Below are positions 1 through 6,124 of a DNA stretch of 9,867 nucleotides, piece by piece. Source of the DNA: Gorillibacterium sp. (GTDB lineage Bacteria; Bacillota; Bacilli; Paenibacillales; NBRC-103111). The notes below the pieces were generated by a model that did not search any database, was not told the DNA's origin, and worked only from the letters and a program-made list of their open reading frames with translations. The position numbers and the translations under genes are program-made. The stretch covers positions 1 through 9,867 of the forward strand of contig JACMJI010000293.1 in the NCBI GenBank assembly GCA_014380705.1, read 5' to 3'. Position 1 is the first letter of the stretch, and each line of letters opens with the position of its first letter.

Positions 1-1451
<1,451 letters not shown>

Positions 1452-1477
1452 TTATCTTCCTCTCTATGTGTGTAGTC

Positions 1478-1506
1478 TTGACCTTATTATAGGGTTTGGG
1501 TAACAT
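1478..1506 (+). promoter_or_regulatory. Candidate SigA promoter of the AraC-family gene
   Basis: TTGACC at 1478-1483 (5 of 6 to the -35 consensus) and TAACAT at 1501-1506 (4 of 6 to the -10) are separated by exactly 17 bp. Transcription would start near 1513, leaving a leader of about 57 nt before the chosen start at 1570. The minus-strand TATAAT of the divergent promoter lies inside this spacer, so the two promoters overlap and polymerase should hardly occupy both at once. Confidence 0.5.
1486..1491 (-). promoter_or_regulatory. Candidate -10 of the beta-galactosidase promoter
   Basis: Read on the minus strand, 1491-1486 is a perfect TATAAT. Transcription would start near 1479, giving a leader of about 30 nt that contains the ribosome site. 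No good -35 sits at 16-18 bp spacing (the 17-bp position reads ATGATC). The nearest TTGACT, at 1523-1518, is 26 bp away, too far for a standard promoter. A strong -10 without a -35 is typical of activator-dependent promoters, which fits the adjacent AraC-family gene. The assignment is inferred from consensus only. Confidence 0.55.
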
Positions 1507-1521
1507 CAGATCATAGGAGTC

Positions 1522-1552
1522 AAAAAGGACAATATACAGTACAAAATGGACA
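1522..1552. promoter_or_regulatory. Direct repeat with 21-bp spacing, candidate AraC-family operator
   Basis: AAAAAGGACA (1522-1531) and AAAATGGACA (1543-1552) are 9 of 10 identical and start exactly 21 bp apart, two helical turns. Including the preceding C at 1521 and 1542 and the TA at 1535-1536 and 1556-1557, the match is 12 of 16. AraC-family proteins commonly bind half-sites in direct repeat with this spacing. Relative to the predicted beta-galactosidase start near 1479 the repeats lie at about -43 to -73, a normal activator position. They also lie between the araC-type promoter and its ribosome site, so autoregulation is possible. Confidence 0.45.
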
Positions 1553-1556
1553 TGTT

Positions 1557-1561
1557 AGGAG
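1557..1561 (+). promoter_or_regulatory. Ribosome binding site that fixes the AraC-family start
   Basis: AGGAG at 1557-1561 lies 8 nt before ATG at 1570. The earlier in-frame ATGs do not have a usable site: for 1546 the nearest AAGGA ends 16 nt upstream, and 1552 falls between that motif and AGGAG. The earlier ATG also lies in the candidate operator repeat. Confidence 0.8.
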
Positions 1562-1569
1562 AAACCGAA

Positions 1570-2415
1570 ATGATTCTGCATGATTTAAGAACAAATGCTT
1601 CTCAGTCACCAGATGATGTTCCCTTTACGGTCTATACGGTAGGAACAGAACATCAGAATCCTGTCACCCGTTTGAAAGGTTTTTCGGCTGATCAAGTGAT
1701 GATTACGTTCTCTGGGGTCGGAAAGTTTCGTCTGTTAAAGCAGGACAAATGGGACATTCTCTATAAATCTTCCGTGCTCTATATCCCGGCAGGTATGCCC
1801 CACGAGTATATGCCTGAAGGTGATGCTCCCTGGTATGTGGGCTACCTCACGTATACAGTCAAGGATAATGGTATGCTGGGTTGCTGGGGATTCGCTGAAA
1901 CTCCGTTCGCTCGGCAGATCGAGAATCCTGAACGTCTGCTCCAGCTTTTGATCCGAATTTGGAATCTTTCTGGACCAAATCATGATCTCTGGACCACTAC
2001 CGAAACGCTGTTTTCCTTCTTCCTGGAATTAAAAAAGCAAATGCACGCGGTTTCTGCCATGGCCCAATCATTCGAAACCACTCAAACCGTTCGGCTACCC
2101 CATTCCGTTGTTGAACGAGCTGTAAATTTTATGCATGATCATCTTGAACGCAGCATGACAATGGAGCAGATCGCTGCTCATTTCGGTTACTCACAGAAAC
2201 AGCTTACACGTTTGTTCTGGCAAAACTTAAAGACAACACCGTTGCAATACATGCAGCACATTCGGTTGCAGACTGCAGCAAGACTGCTTTATGAACATCC
2301 GGGTATGACGATACGGCAAATTGCTGCTTATGTCGGCATGGAGCCCGTTTACTTCACTCGGCTATTTCGTCGGGCTTATGGAAAAACACCGACAGACTAT
2401 CGACCTGGGACATAA
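1570..2415 (+). CDS. AraC/XylS-family transcriptional regulator
   Basis: DNA-binding regulator of 281 residues, probably the ligand-dependent activator of the divergent beta-galactosidase gene. The N-terminal third is a cupin-type effector domain: beta-strand pattern with YIPAGMPHEYMPEGD, whose Pro-x-x-x-Pro-His stretch is typical of AraC_binding cupins. The C-terminal 86 residues, from about residue 196, hold the two helix-turn-helix units. The first includes MTMEQIAAHFGYSQKQLTRL. The second includes MTIRQIAAYVGMEPVYFTRL and the family signature ending FRRAYGKTPTDYR. There is no signal peptide or membrane segment. ATG 1570 was chosen for its AGGAG at 8 nt; a 289-residue form from 1546 is possible but poorly supported. 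No clear hairpin terminator follows. The target is inferred from divergent layout and the 21-bp repeat; the effector is unknown but is presumably a galactoside or its breakdown product. Confidence 0.93.
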   Translation: MILHDLRTNASQSPDDVPFTVYTVGTEHQNPVTRLKGFSADQVMITFSGVGKFRLLKQDKWDILYKSSVLYIPAGMPHEYMPEGDAPWYVGYLTYTVKDNGMLGCWGFAETPFARQIENPERLLQLLIRIWNLSGPNHDLWTTTETLFSFFLELKKQMHAVSAMAQSFETTQTVRLPHSVVERAVNFMHDHLERSMTMEQIAAHFGYSQKQLTRLFWQNLKTTPLQYMQHIRLQTAARLLYEHPGMTIRQIAAYVGMEPVYFTRLFRRAYGKTPTDYRPGT

Positions 2416-2473
2416 GGAAGGGAAGATTTTTTTCAGGGATGATAGAGAGTTGTTCCAGCTTTATTCTAAACTT

Positions 2474-2519
2474 TTGCAGACATTGCAACGATGATATAAG
2501 TATAATTCAAATATATAAT
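2474..2519 (+). promoter_or_regulatory. Candidate promoter region of the two-component operon, with an inverted repeat
   Basis: Two perfect TATAAT hexamers occur at 2501-2506 and 2514-2519, but neither has a consensus -35 at 16-18 bp. Upstream is a perfect inverted repeat, TTGCA (2474-2478), 5 bp, TGCAA (2484-2488), which would lie at about -39 to -25 for the first hexamer. TTGCA is also repeated directly at 2474 and 2483. This suits a regulated or autoregulated promoter, though 5-bp arms in AT-rich DNA can arise by chance. Confidence 0.35.
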
Positions 2520-2526
2520 CATAGAC

Positions 2527-2531
2527 AGGAG
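2527..2531 (+). promoter_or_regulatory. Ribosome binding site overlapping the annotated GTG start of the response regulator
   Basis: AGGAG at 2527-2531 overlaps the G of the only canonical in-frame start, GTG 2531; the in-frame stop TAG at 2522 excludes an earlier start. The codon at ideal spacing (8 nt) is ATC at 2540-2542, three codons downstream. Either GTG is used with a Shine-Dalgarno that cannot pair properly, or translation begins at a rare ATC. Confidence 0.6.
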
Positions 2532-3241
2532 TGGTCTCTATCCATAAAAAAGTTCTGATTGTCGATGATGACTATTCCATTATAAAAATTACCAAGCTCT
2601 ATCTGACCAAAAGCGGGTATGACGTTGAGGAAGCCTATAACGGAGAAGAAGCGCTGAATAAAATAAAAGCCAAACATTTCGATTTGATTGTGCTTGACCT
2701 TATGCTTCCAATCCTGGATGGGAAAGCGGTTTGCCGTCAAATGAGAGAAAATAATAATCTAACCCCCATTATTATGCTAACTGCACGAGGTGAAGTTCAA
2801 GAGCGAATCGAAGGTCTGCGCATGGGTGCCGATGATTATTTGGTTAAACCTTTTGATCCTAATGAGCTTCTGGCGCGTATGGAATCCATATTTCGCAGGC
2901 TGGATCAAACCCCAACTGTTAGTAATGGGGAACACAATAATATACTTAGCATCGGAAACTTTTCTTTAGCAATGGATTCATTCACAGCATCTATAAACGC
3001 AACTCCTATCTCCTTAACGCGTCGTGAATTCGAGTTGCTTGCCTTTTTGGTTCAACACTCTGGAAAAGTACATACTCGAGAAAAATTAATTTCTCAAATT
3101 TGGGGTTGGGATTTCGATGGTGAGGACCGGGTGGTGGACTTGTACATCCAGCGTATCCGGCACAAAATGGGCCCTGGAAGCGGTTGGAGTTTAACTACGG
3201 TGTGGGGCGTTGGTTATAAATTTGAGGCAACCTCATGTTGA
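2531..3241 (+). CDS. OmpR/PhoB-family response regulator
   Basis: Cytoplasmic DNA-binding partner of the sensor kinase encoded directly downstream. The 236-residue frame has a receiver domain (about 6-122) with the acidic pocket Asp12-Asp13, the phosphoacceptor Asp56 in LIVLDLMLP, Thr84 in IIMLTA and Lys106 in VKPFDP. After a short linker comes a winged-helix effector domain (about 155-233) with LTRREFELLAFL, the recognition-helix region DRVVDLYIQRIRHKM and the wing TVWGVGYKF. Length and domain order are normal for the family, near PhoP/YycF/BaeR-type regulators, but no orthologue can be named. The start is uncertain: GTG 2531 overlaps its own Shine-Dalgarno, and ATC 2540 would shorten the protein by three residues. 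The stop overlaps the kinase start by 7 nt, so the two are co-translated. Probable targets are this operon and the secreted protein gene downstream (inference). Confidence 0.95.
   Translation: MVSIHKKVLIVDDDYSIIKITKLYLTKSGYDVEEAYNGEEALNKIKAKHFDLIVLDLMLPILDGKAVCRQMRENNNLTPIIMLTARGEVQERIEGLRMGADDYLVKPFDPNELLARMESIFRRLDQTPTVSNGEHNNILSIGNFSLAMDSFTASINATPISLTRREFELLAFLVQHSGKVHTREKLISQIWGWDFDGEDRVVDLYIQRIRHKMGPGSGWSLTTVWGVGYKFEATSC
3223..3235 (+). promoter_or_regulatory. Small hairpin over the kinase ribosome site
   Basis: TGAGG (3223-3227), loop CAA, CCTCA (3231-3235) is a perfect 5-bp stem. Its 5' arm contains GAGG, the kinase Shine-Dalgarno, and its 3' arm ends in the A of the kinase ATG. Ribosomes finishing the response regulator would open it, so it could couple kinase translation to regulator translation. 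A short stem, hence modest confidence. Confidence 0.35.
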
Positions 3242-4638
3242 ATTCAATATTCATGAAATGGCTGACCGCTTCCATTGCCATAACCATTAGCATACTCTTG
3301 ATCCTTACCATCAGTATCAGTTGGTTGGTGCAGCGAGACTTTTACCAACAGGGCTTGCATCGGTTAAATCAACAAGCCGAGGCTGTGGAACAAGCGTATG
3401 AACAGTTACAAACAGGAGCCATTTCACAGTCGGCGTTTCAGGCAGAAATGAAACAAATTAAGAAGAATGCTGACGTGGAAATAAGTATTATCGGCAAAAG
3501 AGTTAATTATTTAAAAAAAGACGTATATGAAGTCGCCGTACGTCCAAATATTAAAAACTGGATTTCCTACATCGGCAAGGACAACCGCATCCAGAAGATA
3601 GCAAGGTTTCAGAACCATGATCATGAGAAGATGCTCATTGTTGGATTTCCTCTGAAGGCGAAAGATCAGGTTGTTGCCGCCGCATTCATATACTCGCCGA
3701 TTACAGAAGTAAAGCATTTAGCACAACCAATTAGAAGAAGTATTTGGTTCGTTGCTCTAGCTGTAGCTGGACCATTGATTATATTGCTGTGGATTGCGAC
3801 ACGTCGTTTTGTTAAACCCATACAAGAAATGAGCAAGGCTGCTGTCTCCGTATCAAACGGTAATTTCAGCAGCCGGGTCAAGGTGACCGGAGAAGACGAA
3901 ATCGCCAGACTTGGAATATCCTTCAATCGTATGGCCGAACGTATTGAGCATGTGGAGGATCAACGAAAACGTTTTATTATGGAGATTGCTCACGAATTGC
4001 GCACCCCATTAACAAGCATTAGGGGAACTTTACAAGCGGTTTCGGAAGGTATTCTATCTGAAGATGAACAAAAAGAGTTTATTACCATTTCATTAAAGGA
4101 ATCTTTACGGATGGGAAACCTAATCAATCATATCGGTGAATTATCCGCATTTGAAGAGCATCAAATTGTCTTTGATTATATCGATGTCAATATGGTCGAA
4201 CTCGTCGAACAGACCGTATTACAATTACGTCCTAAAGCAGATGCATTAGGAATGAAACTACAGATTAATGCAGATCAAGATGAGAACATTACTTTAAGCG
4301 CTGACCCTGCCCGTATAAGGCAAGTCTTGATTAATTTGATAGGAAACGCATTGGATCATAACAAAGCAGGTATAACTGTGGTTATCCATCTTTGCAGGAA
4401 TCAGCACAAGATTAGCCTAATTGTTCAAGATAATGGCCAAGGTATTGCTCCAGAACATTTACCTCACCTGTTTGAAAGACTATACAAAGCAGAGTCCAGC
4501 CGCACGTCAACGGGTTCAGGGCTGGGACTTACCATTTGTCGACATATCATTCATGCGCACGGCGGGACAATTCAAGCGATATCCGATCCAGGGAAAGGGA
4601 CGGTATTTAAGGTGCTATTACCCCTTGTACGAACATGA
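3235..4638 (+). CDS. Membrane sensor histidine kinase
   Basis: Senses an extracellular or envelope signal and phosphorylates the upstream response regulator. The 467 residues show TM1 (about 9-32), an extracytoplasmic domain (about 33-169), TM2 (about 170-190), HAMP (about 191-243), and a HisKA dimerisation domain with phosphoacceptor His253 in MEIAHELRTPLTSIRG. The ATPase domain has the N box around Asn367/Asn371 (NLIGNALDH), G1 DNGQGI (399-404), F box around LFERLY and G2 GSGLGLTI (427-434). All catalytic boxes are present. The sensor segment ends in a strand-rich stretch (MLIVGFPL then VVAAAFIYSPITEV) resembling PDC-type extracytoplasmic sensors of Bacillales kinases, and carries an acidic His pair NHDHE (127-131) that could bind metal or sense pH. 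The H-box is BaeS-like, but orthology cannot be assigned. GAGG lies 7 nt before the ATG. The ligand is unknown; the secreted protein encoded next is a plausible partner. Confidence 0.95.
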   Translation: MLNSIFMKWLTASIAITISILLILTISISWLVQRDFYQQGLHRLNQQAEAVEQAYEQLQTGAISQSAFQAEMKQIKKNADVEISIIGKRVNYLKKDVYEVAVRPNIKNWISYIGKDNRIQKIARFQNHDHEKMLIVGFPLKAKDQVVAAAFIYSPITEVKHLAQPIRRSIWFVALAVAGPLIILLWIATRRFVKPIQEMSKAAVSVSNGNFSSRVKVTGEDEIARLGISFNRMAERIEHVEDQRKRFIMEIAHELRTPLTSIRGTLQAVSEGILSEDEQKEFITISLKESLRMGNLINHIGELSAFEEHQIVFDYIDVNMVELVEQTVLQLRPKADALGMKLQINADQDENITLSADPARIRQVLINLIGNALDHNKAGITVVIHLCRNQHKISLIVQDNGQGIAPEHLPHLFERLYKAESSRTSTGSGLGLTICRHIIHAHGGTIQAISDPGKGTVFKVLLPLVRT

Positions 4639-4655
4639 CAAACTTTTGATACATC

Positions 4656-4680
4656 TTAATGATAAGGTTAATGAGTAAGG
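4656..4680 (+). repeat. Tandem 12/13-bp direct repeat between kinase and secreted-protein genes
   Basis: TTAATGATAAGG (4656-4667) is followed immediately by TTAATGAGTAAGG (4668-4680), differing by one inserted G. A period of about one helical turn is usual for tandem OmpR-family regulator sites. However, the repeat lies only 29-53 bp from the next start codon, leaving little room for a downstream promoter, so it may be an operator, a structural element or chance. Confidence 0.4.
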
Positions 4681-4694
4681 AAAATAAATTAACC

Positions 4695-4700
4695 GGAGGT
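4695..4700 (+). promoter_or_regulatory. Ribosome binding site deciding GTG over ATG for the secreted protein
   Basis: GGAGGT at 4695-4700 is 8 nt before GTG 4709 and 11 nt before the adjacent ATG 4712, so GTG is slightly favoured. An ATG at 4702 is followed at once by TAA and is too close to the site to matter. CGGAGGTCA also precedes the NfeD gene at 5567-5575. Confidence 0.7.
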
Positions 4701-4708
4701 CATGTAAA

Positions 4709-5230
4709 GTGATGAATAAGAAGAAGATGATAATGGCAACATTGGTACTCGCTCTATCGCTTAGCGTTTCTCAGTCGGCATTCGCAGCAACTACTGAAAC
4801 ACCTAGCAACGATAAGGCTGCCAAGCAAGCACAAAACGTGGAATGGAAAGCAGCAACGGAAGCATTAAAGACTGAACTATTAGGTTTAAGATCAGAGCAA
4901 AAAGCGTTATCCGCACAAATTAAGACAGTGCGCGAAGCCAACAAAGAGGCTCATAAAGCACTCTCAGCGGAGGAGAAGGCAGCCTTAAAAGAATCCTTGA
5001 CAATAATAAAGCAACAAATTAAAGCTCAGCATTCAGCGATCTTAGTTATTCGTTCTCAGAAACAAGCTCTCTTCATGCAAGTGAAGGCAGAGAAAAAAGC
5101 GGGTAATTATGCTGCAGGGATAGCAGACTTAGAGCAAATTATTCAGTTGAAAGAGCAAATCATTCAAATTAAGCAATCGATTCTTGTGCTTCAACAAAGC
5201 TTGCAAAGCGCCCTGTCGACAACCGTTTAA
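4709..5230 (+). CDS. Secreted all-helical repeat protein, unknown function
   Basis: I do not recognise a named family. The 173-residue product has a clear Sec signal peptide: positive start MMNKKKM, hydrophobic core about 8-20, and a likely signal peptidase I cut after Ala26 in the SAFAA stretch. No lipobox Cys, sortase motif or later membrane segment is present, so release to the wall space or medium is expected. The mature part of about 147 residues lacks Cys, is rich in Lys, Gln, Ala, Glu, Leu and Ile, and should be almost wholly helical. Segments starting ALK at 52 and 92 resemble each other, and 144-164 is three strict heptads (IIQLKEQ, IIQIKQS, ILVLQQS), indicating coiled coil. It follows the kinase by 70 nt on the same strand and precedes a strong terminator, so it probably ends that operon. 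Cpx/Bae-type control of small helical envelope proteins (CpxP, Spy) is the nearest known layout; the link is inference, and no LTxxQ motif was seen. Confidence 0.88.
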   Translation: MMNKKKMIMATLVLALSLSVSQSAFAATTETPSNDKAAKQAQNVEWKAATEALKTELLGLRSEQKALSAQIKTVREANKEAHKALSAEEKAALKESLTIIKQQIKAQHSAILVIRSQKQALFMQVKAEKKAGNYAAGIADLEQIIQLKEQIIQIKQSILVLQQSLQSALSTTV

Positions 5231-5296
5231 CGAAATTGGGAATAAGGATAACCGCCTGTAGCGTCCTTTGGCGCCGTGCGTTTACCGATACGGAAT

Positions 5297-5326
5297 CAGA
5301 ATGAACTATAATATTTTTACATTCTG
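5297..5326. repeat. Inverted repeat upstream of the terminator
   Basis: CAGAATG (5297-5303) and CATTCTG (5320-5326) are perfect 7-bp arms around a 16-nt AT-rich loop. There is no T-run after it, so it is unlikely to terminate by itself; it may form a 3' structure ahead of the terminator. Confidence 0.35.
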
Positions 5327-5334
5327 CTATAGGC

Positions 5335-5370
5335 AAAAAAAGAATCCAGTAATTACTGGATTCTTTTTTT
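5335..5370. terminator. Perfect-palindrome, bidirectional intrinsic terminator
   Basis: GAATCCAGT (5342-5350), loop AATT, ACTGGATTC (5355-5363) is an unbroken 9-bp stem. It is flanked by seven A before and seven T after, which extends pairing to 16 bp. The T-run suits plus-strand termination of the secreted-protein operon and the A-run gives the same structure on the minus strand. It separates the two-component unit from the NfeD-flotillin unit. Confidence 0.92.
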
Positions 5371-5490
5371 GTTCGCCCATCGAGATATAAAAAATGTTGA
5401 ATTAATCAAGAACTCTTCTGGACATGCTAATATTTAACTATAGCTTACCTTTAACTTTCTAATATGCGCGCCTGGGTTTCCAATTTTTCA

Positions 5491-5518
5491 TGGAACATAT
5501 AGGAACTTGTTGCGTATA
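5491..5518 (+). promoter_or_regulatory. SigW-type ECF promoter of the NfeD-flotillin operon
   Basis: TGGAAC (5491-5496), 16 bp, CGTATA (5513-5518) matches the Bacillus SigW pattern TGAAAC-N16-CGTA with a single mismatch in the -35. Transcription would start near 5525, giving a leader of about 57 nt. In Bacillus subtilis the yuaF-floT operon is a known SigW target, so context and sequence agree. Other ECF factors with the same consensus cannot be excluded. Confidence 0.8.
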
Positions 5519-5581
5519 TATCTGAATGGTGACATACCTAGACGGAACGTCAACCGGAAGTGAAAACGGAGGTCAGTTAGC

Positions 5582-6118
5582 ATGCTGCATTTTTATTTGG
5601 GATGTTTGGTCCTCGGGGGATTATTCGCGGTTGTTTCGGTTCTTCTTGGTGATGTTTTAAGTACAGCATTAGATGGTATACTCGATTTTTTATCGGCTGA
5701 TTATATGAATCCGACAGTTATTGCCTCAATAGTTACCGTACTAGGGGGAACAGGGATTTTATTTACACTCTACACCGAGATAGGCTGGGCATTTATCCTT
5801 ATCCTCGCACTCCTAATCGGTTTGGTCTCAGGAATTGGCATTCATTTTCTCTATGTGAAGCCGATGATGAATGGGGAGAATTCCTCAGGATACTCCATGA
5901 ACTCGCTAACTGGCAAAATTGGTGAAGTACTTGTTCCCATTCCTGCTGTTGGTTATGGTGAGGTGTTGGTTCGTACAGGTGCTTATAATACAAACCAGGT
6001 CGCTGCTAGCTTTGAACACACCGACATTCAAGCGGGCGAACGTGTCGTCATCGTAGAGGTTAATTTGGATGGCACGATTTGTGTATCCCGTTTTGAAAAT
6101 ATAAGTAAAGGGGATTAA
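5582..6118 (+). CDS. yuaF: NfeD-family membrane protein (YuaF/NfeD2 type)
   Basis: Membrane partner of flotillin, 178 residues, the short NfeD class without a ClpP-like protease domain; B. subtilis YuaF is nearly the same length. TM1 spans about 4-23, followed by a short exposed loop and two close TM segments (about 46-63 and 67-92). The C-terminal cytoplasmic domain (about 110-175) is the NfeD OB-fold, with GKIGEVLVPIPAVGYGEVLV and a final ERVVIVEVNLDGTICVSRF strand pair. NfeD proteins are nearly always encoded beside flotillin/stomatin genes, and in B. subtilis YuaF acts with FloT in membrane fluidity and envelope stress. GGAGGT at 5568-5573 is 8 nt before ATG. The stop is 6 nt before the flotillin start and the SigW-like promoter lies upstream, so the two genes form one operon. 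Call certain at family level. Confidence 0.93.
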   Translation: MLHFYLGCLVLGGLFAVVSVLLGDVLSTALDGILDFLSADYMNPTVIASIVTVLGGTGILFTLYTEIGWAFILILALLIGLVSGIGIHFLYVKPMMNGENSSGYSMNSLTGKIGEVLVPIPAVGYGEVLVRTGAYNTNQVAASFEHTDIQAGERVVIVEVNLDGTICVSRFENISKGD

Positions 6119-6124
6119 TGTTTT

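Larger units (their letters stand above)
5231..5581. other. 351-base intergenic region
   Basis: No coding region could be supported here. It holds the inverted repeat at 5297-5326, the terminator at 5335-5370 and the SigW-like promoter at 5491-5518. The stretch 5371-5490 is AT-rich with no hairpin or convincing SigA promoter: TTGAAT at 5397-5402 has only GGACAT at 17-bp spacing. Confidence 0.7.

Noticed and set aside
1518..1523. Minus-strand TTGACT as the -35 of the beta-galactosidase promoter
   Set aside because: The spacer to the TATAAT is 26 bp, well outside the usable range.
1546..1569. Earlier ATG codons (1546, 1552) as the start of the AraC-family gene
   Set aside because: They lack a well-placed Shine-Dalgarno and fall in or beside the candidate operator, while ATG 1570 has AGGAG at 8 nt.
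4421..4678. Plus-strand open frame of 85 codons inside the kinase 3' end
   Set aside because: It lies out of frame within the conserved ATPase domain and has no ribosome site or recognisable protein features.
4702..4707. ATG-TAA start-stop element before the secreted protein gene
   Set aside because: It begins only 1 nt after GGAGGT, too close for initiation; probably chance.
5561..5575. TGAAAACGGAGGTCA as a CcpA cre site
   Set aside because: The right half does not fit the cre consensus, and the sequence is explained by the NfeD ribosome site.
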